Of a DNA stretch of 64,000 nucleotides, positions 26,838 to 35,343 are shown piece after piece. Within the stretch, counting starts at the first letter, position 1, and each line of letters starts with the position of its first letter. Under the pieces are notes generated by a model. The model had not been told where the DNA came from, did no database searches, and saw only the letters and a list, made by a program, of their open reading frames with translations. The DNA is from Maribacter sedimenticola (GTDB lineage: Bacteria > Bacteroidota > Bacteroidia > Flavobacteriales > Flavobacteriaceae). The stretch lies in contig NZ_FZNV01000001.1 in assembly GCF_900188415.1 (NCBI RefSeq), forward strand, positions 124,001 to 188,000, read 5' to 3'. The position numbers were made by a program, and so were the translations under genes.

Positions 26838-28181
26838 CTAAGGTGTGCGCTGTAAAACGTTATCAAATGCCTTATAAAATACTTGCTGTACGGCAGGTCT
26901 AATATTTAGGTCATAAATATTCCTGTTTTCCCTAGTTGGGTATACCCTATTGGATAAAAATATATAAATCAGTTCATGCTCAGGATCCGCCCATACAAAC
27001 GTACCCGTAAAGCCGCTATGGCCAAAACTACCTTGGCCTACTTCTGGTGCCGGATAAGCATTTTGAAGGGTAAAATCCTCATTGTTTAAATAAGGTTTGT
27101 CAAAGCCGAGGCCACGCCTATTTCCATTTTCGGGATATTGTACCTTAATAAATTCATTAACCGTATTTTCCGAGATATATCTTTTTCCTGCATAGATTCC
27201 TTTTTGAAGAAAAAGCTGCATAATGATCGCCAAATCATCTGCGGTGCCAAAAAGTCCCGCATTACCGGAAATGCCACCTAATAACGATGCATTTTCATCA
27301 TGTACCCAACCCTTGGTCAGTGTATGCCTATATAGGGTATCAATTTCAGTGGGAACAATATTGTTGGAAAAATTTTTGTTCTTTGGCAAAAAACCAAACG
27401 TATGCATACCAAGGGGGCCATAAAATTCTGTTTGTAGGTAATCATTGTACGATTTACCCGTAAGTTGTTCGATCAACTCTGGAAATAGTAAAAATGCCAG
27501 ACCGGAATAGGTATAAATTTTTTCTTCCGATACCTTTGAGCGGTTGATCATACGATACATCTTCCTATTAAAATTATTCCTTACATAAATATGTTCATAT
27601 GCTTTGTTTTGGAATTTTATTTTAGGGGAATTTCTTAAAAACCTCTTTTTAAACTTACCGTTATTTTTTAATGTGGTGTTTAAAAATACAATGTACGGTT
27701 GAAGGCCTGCCTGATGCGCCAGAATCTCCCTTAGGGTAATGTGTCGTTTGTCTTTTCTTCGTTTCCAAGGTTTCCAATAATTACTGAACGGCTGGTCCAA
27801 GTTCAATTTACCATCATCTACCAATTTCATAATTGCCGGCAAGGGTCCTAAAATTTTGGTGACGGATGCTAAATCATAGAGGTCATCTACTTGAACAGGT
27901 TGAACGCTATCATAAGTATGATGTCCATATGTTTTATGAAAAATAATATTACCATTTTTGGCCACAAGAACTTGGGCGCCAGGAAACGATTGGTTTTTTA
28001 TACCATTTGTTATAATGCTATCTACTTGATTATGAATGTATAAAGAGTCTAATTTATAATGCACCAAAGATGATTGTTGTAAGGTGGATGAGGCCGGTAA
28101 TCTTAATAGCGTAGACAATGAATCTTGGGCAACAAGGGTCTGAAAAAATAAACTTATCAGTATTATAATTGTATTTTTCAT
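26838..28181 (-). CDS. Secreted serine hydrolase, class C beta-lactamase/penicillin-binding-protein-like
   Basis: The 447-residue protein has a signal peptide (residues 1-18, ending LVAQ). Catalytic motifs of the family are present: SxxK as ASVTKILG, YxG as TYSGLAFLLFPE, and the third motif HSGFTGTFVW. Members act as DD-carboxypeptidases, esterases or peptidases of cell-wall material. In many Flavobacteria this domain is fused behind a GH3 N-acetylhexosaminidase; here only the hydrolase half exists, with its own signal peptide, so it is a stand-alone version. Its start is 15 bases from the hemB stop on the same strand, which suggests cotranscription with the heme block. Confidence 0.9.
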   Translation of the reverse strand: MKNTIIILISLFFQTLVAQDSLSTLLRLPASSTLQQSSLVHYKLDSLYIHNQVDSIITNGIKNQSFPGAQVLVAKNGNIIFHKTYGHHTYDSVQPVQVDDLYDLASVTKILGPLPAIMKLVDDGKLNLDQPFSNYWKPWKRRKDKRHITLREILAHQAGLQPYIVFLNTTLKNNGKFKKRFLRNSPKIKFQNKAYEHIYVRNNFNRKMYRMINRSKVSEEKIYTYSGLAFLLFPELIEQLTGKSYNDYLQTEFYGPLGMHTFGFLPKNKNFSNNIVPTEIDTLYRHTLTKGWVHDENASLLGGISGNAGLFGTADDLAIIMQLFLQKGIYAGKRYISENTVNEFIKVQYPENGNRRGLGFDKPYLNNEDFTLQNAYPAPEVGQGSFGHSGFTGTFVWADPEHELIYIFLSNRVYPTRENRNIYDLNIRPAVQQVFYKAFDNVLQRTP

Positions 28182-28196
28182 TGTTTTATCTAATAC

Positions 28197-29186
28197 TTAC
28201 CCTAAAATGCGTATTGCATCTTTGGCAAAATAGCTTGCAATAATATTGGCTCCAGCTCTTTTAATGGCGGTTAATTGTTCCATAACCACAGCATCATGAT
28301 TTAGCCAACCTTTTTCTGCAGCGGCTTTTACCATGGCATATTCACCGGAAACTTGGTAAACCGCAACGGGAACATCAACCTCATTTTTAATTTCACGAAC
28401 AATATCCAAATAGCACAATCCTGGTTTCACCATAACAATATCTGCACCTTCGTCAATATCTAGCTGAGTTTCGCGAATAGCTTCAAATCGATTCGCATAA
28501 TCCATTTGATATGAACTTTTGTCTTTGGGTACATTTTTAATATCAACTGGTGCGGAATCCAAAGCATCTCTAAACGGACCGTAAAAGGAACTGGCATACT
28601 TAGCACTGTACGCCATAATACCGGTATTTAAAAAACCTTCGTCTTCCAAGGCTTCACGAATACTTATTATACGGCCATCCATCATATCGCTAGGTGCAAC
28701 AAGATCGGCACCCGCTTTGGCGTGCGATACACTCATTTCCGCAAGGACCTCTACACTTTCATCGTTCAAAATTTGACCATCTGTTACAATTCCGTCATGG
28801 CCATATGAAGAATAAGGATCTAAGGCAACATCCGTCATCACCAACATTTCAGGACAGGCATCTTTTACCGTTTTAATGGCCAATTGCATTAATCCGTTTT
28901 CATTTAAGGCCTCAGAACCTTTGTTATCCTTTAAGCTATCAGGAACTTTAACAAATAACAACACCGAATGTAAACCCATTTTCCAAAGTTCTTTTACCTC
29001 TTTGGTCAAATTATCTAAACTGAGTCGGTAATAATTGGGCATAGAAGGTATTTCTTCCTTAATATCTTTCCCCTCCACTACAAATAACGGTACTAAAAAA
29101 TCGCTAGGTAAAATAATGGTTTCACGAACCAAGCTGCGTATAGCTTCTGAACTTCTTAATCTTCTGGGGCGTATAAGTGGGTACAT
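28197..29186 (-). CDS. hemB: Delta-aminolevulinic acid dehydratase (porphobilinogen synthase) HemB, non-zinc type
   Basis: HemB condenses two 5-aminolevulinate molecules to porphobilinogen. The 329-residue protein has both active-site lysines, Lys196 in YSAKYASSFYGPFRDA and Lys254 in VMVKPGLCYLDIV. The metal loop at residues 118-132 reads TDVALDPYSSYGHDGIV: the three cysteines of zinc enzymes are replaced by Ala, Asp and Asp, which is the pattern of Mg2+/K+-type enzymes. It lies downstream of a 50-residue basic protein gene and at the end of the long minus-strand heme block. Confidence 0.97.
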   Translation of the reverse strand: MYPLIRPRRLRSSEAIRSLVRETIILPSDFLVPLFVVEGKDIKEEIPSMPNYYRLSLDNLTKEVKELWKMGLHSVLLFVKVPDSLKDNKGSEALNENGLMQLAIKTVKDACPEMLVMTDVALDPYSSYGHDGIVTDGQILNDESVEVLAEMSVSHAKAGADLVAPSDMMDGRIISIREALEDEGFLNTGIMAYSAKYASSFYGPFRDALDSAPVDIKNVPKDKSSYQMDYANRFEAIRETQLDIDEGADIVMVKPGLCYLDIVREIKNEVDVPVAVYQVSGEYAMVKAAAEKGWLNHDAVVMEQLTAIKRAGANIIASYFAKDAIRILG

Positions 29187-29206
29187 AATTCTAATTTTTG
29201 TTTCCT

Positions 29207-29359
29207 TTATTTTTTAGATTCTTGACTTTTTTTAATGATGCTCTTTAACCGTTCTTTTCTTAGCGCAGCTTCCTTCTTCAATTTGTTCTTCTTTCTATCC
29301 ATGAGCTTCGCATGCTTTGCTTTGTTCAATGTGTTTTTGGCCTTGCCTTTTTTTGCCAT
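29207..29359 (-). CDS. 50-residue lysine-rich basic protein, function unknown
   Basis: An ATG at 29357-29359 on the minus strand opens a frame of 50 codons ending at TAA 29207-29209, twenty bases before the hemB start. About half of the residues are Lys or Arg (MAKKGKAKNTLNKAKH at the N-terminus, DRKKNKLKKEAALRKERLK in the middle), and the sequence should form one amphipathic-to-basic helix. A candidate -7 box TATTTTTG lies at 29442-29449. Nucleic acid or ribosome binding is plausible from charge alone. It is shorter than most gene finders accept but has a good start, context and promoter candidate. Confidence 0.65.
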   Translation of the reverse strand: MAKKGKAKNTLNKAKHAKLMDRKKNKLKKEAALRKERLKSIIKKSQESKK

Positions 29360-29441
29360 ATTCGAATATTTATATTCAAACGCTCAAACGCTTTAAAGCC
29401 TTAGTTGCTATGCCATAAAACGTGCATCTCTTGAAGTTTTA

Positions 29442-29449
29442 CAAAAATA
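29442..29449 (-). promoter_or_regulatory. Putative -7 box (TATTTTTG) for the basic small protein and hemB
   Basis: On the minus strand TATTTTTG matches TAnnTTTG and lies 82 bases upstream of the small protein start. A small palindrome gaatat-tt-atattc (29363-29376) sits between it and the ATG. Confidence 0.3.
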
Positions 29450-29613
29450 GGGGAATTTGAAGAATAGCTACAGTGGTTATTACTTATTTTTATGGGCTTA
29501 GCAGCTAAATTAATGTTGATATACCTGAGTGTAACCTACCAATAAAAATTACGTGGTATAGGCAAAGTATAATTTTTTGAGATGCTTTTCAGGAATATTA
29601 AATTTTATAAAGC

Positions 29614-30402
29614 CTATACTTCTATTTCACCTACCAAATAACAAACCCCGTTACCGGATATTTTTACTCGGTCTCCATGATATTCGCATTGTATATCGCC
29701 GCCACGCTCAGACAATTGTTTGGCGGTCAAAAATGTCTTGTTTAATTTTTTGGACCAATACGGAGTTAAGGTGGTATGTGCAGATCCGGTAACCGGGTCT
29801 TCCGGTATACCGCATTGCGGAGCAAAAAAGCGTGATACAAAATCTACTTCGTTACCTTTTGCAGCTATAATGACACCTCTACAATCCAACTGGTTCAACA
29901 AATGAAAATTAGGTTGCATGGCTACTATTTCCTCTTGGGTTTCATAAATAAGCATATAATCGGTTTTGCCTTTAAAAATTTCTAACGGCTTTTTTCCAAT
30001 TGCTTTTGTAATATGTGGTTGTTCTGAAACAGCTGTTAAATCATCGGTAGGGAAGTCCATTGTTAATAGTCCCGAGTCGTTTTTTTGCACCAATAATTCT
30101 CCACTTCTTGGAGAAATAAACCGTAGAGTATTTTCTTTGAAACCATAGTAATTATATAGGACAAAGGCTGTTGCCAATGTGGCATGACCGCAAAGATCAA
30201 CTTCAACTTCTGGGGTAAACCAGCGTAGCTCATAATGATCATCCTTGGCAACGGCAAAAGCAGTTTCGGCTAAATTATTTTCAGCAGCTATCTTTTGCAT
30301 CACCTGATTATTCAGCCATTGTTCAAGAATGCAAACCGCTGCCGGATTACCGCCATATAATGCTGTGGTAAATGCATCGATCTGGTATATTTTCTGTTTC
30401 AT
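29614..30402 (-). CDS. PhzF-family isomerase/epimerase-like protein
   Basis: The 262-residue protein matches the PhzF family of diaminopimelate-epimerase fold: MKQKIYQIDAFTTALYGGNPAAVC at the N-terminus, ENNLAETAFAV with the conserved catalytic Glu, RWFTPEVEVDLCGHATLA, and GIPEDPVTGSAHTTLTPYW near the C-terminus. Most homologues outside phenazine clusters have unknown small-molecule substrates. No phenazine genes are present here. It follows the DUF4421 gene with only nine bases between them. Confidence 0.94.
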   Translation of the reverse strand: MKQKIYQIDAFTTALYGGNPAAVCILEQWLNNQVMQKIAAENNLAETAFAVAKDDHYELRWFTPEVEVDLCGHATLATAFVLYNYYGFKENTLRFISPRSGELLVQKNDSGLLTMDFPTDDLTAVSEQPHITKAIGKKPLEIFKGKTDYMLIYETQEEIVAMQPNFHLLNQLDCRGVIIAAKGNEVDFVSRFFAPQCGIPEDPVTGSAHTTLTPYWSKKLNKTFLTAKQLSERGGDIQCEYHGDRVKISGNGVCYLVGEIEV

Positions 30403-30411
30403 GTCTATGTG

Positions 30412-31356
30412 CTAATCCCAACCAAATTTACGATTTATCTCATTGGCTTTATCAATCCATTTTTTAGGTGCATCAAACCTATATCCAACGTAGAATTCCA
30501 AAAAACTGATGGAATCGTCCAGAATTAAATTTTCTACGGAAGAATGGGTCAATAACTGTGTATTCATAGTTACCCCGGTAAAGAATGATGTGCTGTTATA
30601 ACCTCCTGAGAGCCTGAATATCAGTTGGGCAAGTCCGGTTAACGAAGTTTCGCCAGCAGACTTGGATAGATTAAAACCCAAACCACCAATTCCGCCAGCC
30701 GAGACTATATAATTTTCATTGAAAACCCAATTATAGTAATATCCTGGCCCAACCGCAAATTTGAATGAATGTTCTAATTGATTATCCAACAAAGGATCTT
30801 CCAGTTTAAATTTTGTATAGTAATAACTAGCGCCTGGAATAAAGCTTCCGGCGCTTTCAGTTTGCCATTCATTTTGAAAACCAATGGCCCGAAAGGAAAA
30901 GTCCGAATTAAAAATATAATTTGTACTTCCTCCGATCTTTAAGGTCTTAAGATCGTCTACGGGCAAGGTAATATCCTGTGTGCGGACGAAAAAACCTTTT
31001 TGCTTATAAAAATCTATGGTCTGCATGACGTGATCAAAAAACATTCTGGCATTTAGCGTAATTAATTTTGAATCGCCATTATCCTTGTTCTCGGATAAAA
31101 AATTGGGAGCATAGCCTAAGTCTAGTTCTAGCGCCCGAAATGACACGGACAAGCCTAAATAGCTTTTGTCATTGGGAATAAACTCTGTTTTGTTCCTGGT
31201 TATCTTATCCCTTAGAATAAAACTATTGGACGTGGTCTGTAAATTTACCCTAGTTGTAATTTTGTCCGGGAAGGATAAAATTTTGGAACTGGTTTGGCTT
31301 AATAATAGTTGGGAAAAAAGAAGTATGCCTATTGTCGATACAAACTTTAAATCCAT
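30412..31356 (-). CDS. DUF4421 family protein, predicted outer membrane protein
   Basis: The 314-residue protein begins with a signal peptide (STIGILLFSQLLLSQ) and matches the Bacteroidota-specific DUF4421 family: NKTEFIPNDKSYLGLSVSFRALELDLGY, then many beta strands such as YYYTKFKLEDPLLDNQ and the aromatic-rich SISFLEFYVGYRFDAPKKW near the end. An outer membrane barrel is likely. The start overlaps the last codons of hemF by ten bases, which argues for cotranscription, but no heme-related function is known for the family. Confidence 0.82.
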   Translation of the reverse strand: MDLKFVSTIGILLFSQLLLSQTSSKILSFPDKITTRVNLQTTSNSFILRDKITRNKTEFIPNDKSYLGLSVSFRALELDLGYAPNFLSENKDNGDSKLITLNARMFFDHVMQTIDFYKQKGFFVRTQDITLPVDDLKTLKIGGSTNYIFNSDFSFRAIGFQNEWQTESAGSFIPGASYYYTKFKLEDPLLDNQLEHSFKFAVGPGYYYNWVFNENYIVSAGGIGGLGFNLSKSAGETSLTGLAQLIFRLSGGYNSTSFFTGVTMNTQLLTHSSVENLILDDSISFLEFYVGYRFDAPKKWIDKANEINRKFGWD

Positions 31357-32249
31357 TCCTTAGGCTGCTTTAATATAGTTATTAACCGTTCTTCTTCACT
31401 ATTTTTTTCTGGTTGGTGATCATAGCGCCATTGTACATGTGGTGGCAAGCTCATTAAGATGCTTTCTATACGCCCATTGGTTCTTAGTCCGAATAACGTA
31501 CCCTTATCATGTACTAGATTAAATTCAACATATCTACCGCGTCTAATTTCTTGCCAATCTCTTTGATGCTGGCTGTATTCAAGGTCTTTACGTTTTATGA
31601 CAATTGGTATATAACTGTTTAAAAAGCTGTCTCCGACCTCGGTGACAAAATCGTACCAGTTTTGCATGTCCATATCCTCTCTGGCCTTGCAATAATCAAA
31701 AAATAGTCCGCCAATTCCTCTTGCCTCATTTCTATGGGTGTTCCAAAAATACTCATCGCACCTTTTTTTATAGGTATCATAAAATGTTGGCTGATGTTTG
31801 TCGCATGCAGTTTTGCAGACTTCATGAAAATGTTTGGCATCTTCATCAAAAAGATAATACGGAGTCAAATCCTGACCACCACCAAACCATTGATCTACAA
31901 TTTCACCTTGCTCATTATACAGTTCAAAATAACGCCAATTGGCATGAACGGTTGGTACCATAGGATTTTTTGGGTGCAATACCAAGCTTAATCCACATGC
32001 GAAGAAATTACCTTCCTTCACTTTAAAATATGCTTTCATGCTATCGGGCAATTCCCCATGAACGCCAGAAATATTTACGCCTCCTTTTTCAAACACTGCT
32101 CCATTTTCTATAACACGGGTTCTACCGCCACCACCTTCCGGGCGTTTCCAGATATCTTCTTGAAAAGTAGCTTTACCGTCTACCTCTTCTAATTTGGCGG
32201 TTATCGTATCTTGAAGTTGTTGTATGTATGCGTAAAATTTATATTTCAT
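31347..32249 (-). CDS. hemF: Oxygen-dependent coproporphyrinogen III oxidase HemF
   Basis: HemF decarboxylates coproporphyrinogen III to protoporphyrinogen IX using O2. The 300-residue protein has the conserved blocks RPEGGGGRTRVIENGAVFEK, GLSLVLHPKNPMVPTVHANWRY, WFGGGQDLTPYYL, NEARGIGGLFFDY, RRGRYVEFNLVHDKGTLFGL and RIESILMSLPPHVQW. Length is typical (about 300). It sits after the GNAT gene, whose end it overlaps by 11 bases. Reliance on HemF points to aerobic heme synthesis. Confidence 0.98.
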   Translation of the reverse strand: MKYKFYAYIQQLQDTITAKLEEVDGKATFQEDIWKRPEGGGGRTRVIENGAVFEKGGVNISGVHGELPDSMKAYFKVKEGNFFACGLSLVLHPKNPMVPTVHANWRYFELYNEQGEIVDQWFGGGQDLTPYYLFDEDAKHFHEVCKTACDKHQPTFYDTYKKRCDEYFWNTHRNEARGIGGLFFDYCKAREDMDMQNWYDFVTEVGDSFLNSYIPIVIKRKDLEYSQHQRDWQEIRRGRYVEFNLVHDKGTLFGLRTNGRIESILMSLPPHVQWRYDHQPEKNSEEERLITILKQPKEWI

Positions 32250-32781
32250 GTTCTAAAACGTAAAGTTCCATATCTAACGGTTTTTCGTTAGGTGGGGTAA
32301 AGGATTTTTTTAAGGTTTCTTTCCAAAGATAGCCACATTTTTCTGCGACCCTAATGCTGCCGATATTCGTTTTGTGTGCAATAATCCGTAGTGTATGTAT
32401 ATTCGGTAATTGTAGCGCCCATTTAGAAATGGTTTTCACGGCGGTACTGGTATACCCTTTATTGGTTTGGGTATAATCTATGCAATAGGCTAATTCTGCT
32501 TCTTTTTTAGCAAGATCAATAGCTTTTACATACACCAGCCCTATTATTTTACGGTTTTGAGGCTCTTTTAGGGTGAATAGATATTCCTCGTTTTTAATAA
32601 ACTCGCTGACTTTCTTTTCAACAAAGAGCTTGGATAAGGTCGGATTTAAATTTGACGCAAGCGTACTGGGGAAAAATCTGCTTAAGTGATTTTCATTTGC
32701 ACAGCAAAAATCGCATAATCGCCACCCATCTCGCTCAGATATAGGGTTAATTTCGAAAAAAGGAAATGTAAAGTTACCCAT
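32239..32781 (-). CDS. GNAT-family N-acetyltransferase
   Basis: The 180-residue protein has the GNAT fold of the RimJ/RimL-like type: an N-terminal strand, a central IIGLVYVKAIDLAKKEAELAYCID, then the acetyl-CoA segment around TNKGYTSTAVKTISKWALQL, and the C-terminal RVAEKCGYLWKETLKK. The substrate is unknown. It is embedded in the heme block between trkH and hemF with overlapping or near-touching ends, so it is probably part of the same transcript. Confidence 0.9.
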   Translation of the reverse strand: MGNFTFPFFEINPISERDGWRLCDFCCANENHLSRFFPSTLASNLNPTLSKLFVEKKVSEFIKNEEYLFTLKEPQNRKIIGLVYVKAIDLAKKEAELAYCIDYTQTNKGYTSTAVKTISKWALQLPNIHTLRIIAHKTNIGSIRVAEKCGYLWKETLKKSFTPPNEKPLDMELYVLEHEI

Positions 32782-32795
32782 GCTTAATTTAAAGG

Positions 32796-34148
32796 TTATA
32801 TTGCCAAATCCTCTTCGGATACAACATTGTATTTGTTCTTACTTTTTTTATACCATAGTGCTAATCCAAAAGTCAAAACTCCTAAGCGACCTATAAACAT
32901 TAATATAGATAGGATAATTTTACCATAATTGTCCAAGTCTCCTGTAATCCCTGTACTTAGACCTACGGTACCCAATGCAGAAGCTACCTCAAAAAGTATA
33001 TTCTCAAATTTAAAATTGTTAGTATAGCATACCAGCAGTGTACCCAATACTAATAGAAGTGTATAAAAAATGAAAGTGGATATGGCAATATGTAAGCGTT
33101 CACCAGGAATTTTCCTATGCATAAAAGTAACGGTTTTTTTGCCTTGCAAACCACTTTTCATTATTGCTAGAACGGCGGTCAATGTGGTAATCTTGATTCC
33201 ACCAGCAGTACCGGAAGGAGATGCACCAACATACATTAAAAAAATTATAACCATGAGTAAGGCTTGAGAAAATAGGCCAATATCTACCGTGTTAAATCCT
33301 ACTGTGGTCATAGCACTCATTGCTTGGAAGAATGATGCCATTAAACGTTCATTTTCATTTATAATGGAGAGCGAAGGCTCTGTAAAATACAGGAGTACCG
33401 TTCCCATTGCCAATAAAATTATGAAACCAAAGAAGATAATTTTGGTGGTAAAGCTCAATTGGTGCGATTTATTTTTTATCCATAAAAAGATGTCGGTAAC
33501 AACAATGAATCCCATAGAACCACAAATGGCAAGCATACTGGTTGTGAAATTAATAAGTCCGTTGTCAAGATATGAGGTAAAACCATTAGGGTCTAGACTA
33601 AAACCAGCAGTGCAAAAAGCACTGATACTGTGAAAAATTGATGACCATACTGCATTCCAAAAACTTAACCCTGCACCTTTAAAGGCAACAAAATACAGTA
33701 TTGCTCCAATAGTTTCCATGACCATTGTAAAAATTGCGACAGATTTTATGAAATCCCTTATATGTAAAGTATTGGGCAATGTAAATTCTGTCTTTAGAAT
33801 TTTTTGATGCCAATGCGTCATTTTTCTAGTGGTGGACAATATTACAAAGGTGGTAAATGTCAAGTAGCCAATACCTCCCAACTGGAATAAAACCATTATG
33901 ACCAACTGCCCTAAAAAAGTATATGATTCGGTTAAAGGTACAGTAAGCAATCCTGTGGTTGAAACGGCAGAAGCTGCCGTAAACAGATTATCTACCCAAC
34001 TAATCGGTGTTTTTTGTAAAAGGGGTATGCACAGTAATATAAACCCAAAAGTAATATAGGTAAAGAACCCATAAAACAAAGTTTGTTGTGGTGTTAAGCC
34101 TAATTTAAATTTCTTGTAGGTTTTTCCAATATTTTTGAAATACCCCAT
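32796..34148 (-). CDS. TrkH/KtrB-family potassium uptake membrane subunit
   Basis: The 450-residue protein has about eight to ten membrane helices and four selectivity-filter repeats in order: VSTTGLLTVPL, CTAGFSLDPNGF, TTVGFNTVD, and GTVGLSTGITG. This is the signature of TrkH/KtrB/HKT K+ transporters. No TrkA/KtrA regulatory subunit is adjacent. It follows hemE by ten bases inside the heme block, which is unusual because K+ uptake has no direct role in porphyrin synthesis. Trk versus Ktr type cannot be settled from sequence, so no symbol is given. Confidence 0.95.
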   Translation of the reverse strand: MGYFKNIGKTYKKFKLGLTPQQTLFYGFFTYITFGFILLCIPLLQKTPISWVDNLFTAASAVSTTGLLTVPLTESYTFLGQLVIMVLFQLGGIGYLTFTTFVILSTTRKMTHWHQKILKTEFTLPNTLHIRDFIKSVAIFTMVMETIGAILYFVAFKGAGLSFWNAVWSSIFHSISAFCTAGFSLDPNGFTSYLDNGLINFTTSMLAICGSMGFIVVTDIFLWIKNKSHQLSFTTKIIFFGFIILLAMGTVLLYFTEPSLSIINENERLMASFFQAMSAMTTVGFNTVDIGLFSQALLMVIIFLMYVGASPSGTAGGIKITTLTAVLAIMKSGLQGKKTVTFMHRKIPGERLHIAISTFIFYTLLLVLGTLLVCYTNNFKFENILFEVASALGTVGLSTGITGDLDNYGKIILSILMFIGRLGVLTFGLALWYKKSKNKYNVVSEEDLAI

Positions 34149-34158
34149 ACGGTACGTA

Positions 34159-35190
34159 TTAGCCTACTTTATATTCTTTTACGGCGTCAATGAAGGCTTT
34201 TGCGTTTTCTACTGGAACATTGGGTAAAATACCGTGCCCTAAATTAACTACATAGCTGTCCTTACCAAATTCGTTGATCATTTGGTGAACCATTTTCTTG
34301 ATTTCTGCCGGTGGAGAAAGCAATCGGGCAGGATCAAAATTTCCTTGAAGGGTAATTTTGCCACCACTTAAATAACGTGCATTTCTTGCCGAGCAGGTCC
34401 AGTCCACACCCAATGCGGATGCACCTGATTTTGCCATATCGCCCAAAGCGAACCAACATCCCTTACCAAATACAATGACCGGAGCCTCTTCTTTTAAAGC
34501 ATCTATAATCTGCTGAATGTATTGCCAAGAAAATTCTTGATAATCCGTTGGTGATAACATGCCTCCCCAAGAATCGAATACCTGTACTGCATTAACACCT
34601 GCGGCTACTTTAGCCTTTAAATAGGCAATGGTGGTATCGGTAATTTTTTGAAGCAATTCATGTGCAACAACGGGCTGTGTAAAACACAATTCTTTAGCCT
34701 TATCGAACGTTTTACTGCCTTGACCTTGTACGCAATAGCATAAAATAGTCCAAGGAGAACCTGCAAAACCGATCAAGGGAACTTCATCGTTCAGTTTCTC
34801 CTTGGTAGCTTTTATAGCTTCTATCACGTACCCTAAGGTTTCGTGAACATCTGGTACTATAACCCTATCCAGATCTTTCCGGTTACGAATAGGATTCGGT
34901 AAATACGGACCAAAATTCGGTTTCATCTCCACATGAATGTTCATGGCCTGTGGTATGACTAAAATGTCACTAAAAAGAATAGCGGCATCCATGCCATATC
35001 TACGAATAGGTTGTACCGTTATTTCAGATGCCAATTCAGGGGTCTGACATCTTGTGAAGAAATCATATTTTTCCTTGATTGCCATAAACTCAGGTAAATA
35101 TCTACCTGCTTGGCGCATCATCCACACTGGTGGTCTTTCTACAGTCTCACCTTTTAATGCTTTTAGAAATAAGTCGTTTTTTAAGCTCAT
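34159..35190 (-). CDS. hemE: Uroporphyrinogen III decarboxylase HemE
   Basis: HemE removes four carboxyl groups from uroporphyrinogen III. The 343-residue protein shows the invariant N-terminal motif [16 protein letters not shown] with the substrate-binding arginines, [15 protein letters not shown] with the catalytic Asp, [25 protein letters not shown], and [16 protein letters not shown]. Length is normal. A repeat block (35191-35232) lies right before its ATG and separates it by 153 bases from the hemC-hemD gene. Confidence 0.98.
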   Translation of the reverse strand: MSLKNDLFLKALKGETVERPPVWMMRQAGRYLPEFMAIKEKYDFFTRCQTPELASEITVQPIRRYGMDAAILFSDILVIPQAMNIHVEMKPNFGPYLPNPIRNRKDLDRVIVPDVHETLGYVIEAIKATKEKLNDEVPLIGFAGSPWTILCYCVQGQGSKTFDKAKELCFTQPVVAHELLQKITDTTIAYLKAKVAAGVNAVQVFDSWGGMLSPTDYQEFSWQYIQQIIDALKEEAPVIVFGKGCWFALGDMAKSGASALGVDWTCSARNARYLSGGKITLQGNFDPARLLSPPAEIKKMVHQMINEFGKDSYVVNLGHGILPNVPVENAKAFIDAVKEYKVG

Positions 35191-35232
35191 ATTCTTTTAA
35201 TAGCTTTTAGCTGCTAGCCTTTGGCTTTTAGC
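35191..35232 (-). repeat. Direct/inverted repeat block in the hemE leader
   Basis: The nonamer gcttttagc occurs at 35203-35211 and 35224-35232 (21-base period), with related agctgctagc between them and a small agcc-ttt-ggct hairpin at 35216-35226. On the coding (minus) strand it ends about 12 bases before the hemE ATG. The remaining 35233-35343 is AT-rich without other recognisable signals. Confidence 0.7.
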
Positions 35233-35343
35233 TATTTTTTATTTTACAAATTAGACCATGGATCATTTTAGATTTTTTTTGAATTAATTCAGAAATTGAC
35301 CTCAAGTCTCTTATTCTATTGCAACTATGTTAACAGCCAACGG

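Noticed and set aside
26838-28181. Possible truncation of a GH3-serine hydrolase fusion.
   Set aside because: The gene has its own signal peptide and start next to hemB, and no GH3 remnant is visible upstream, so it reads as an intact stand-alone protein.
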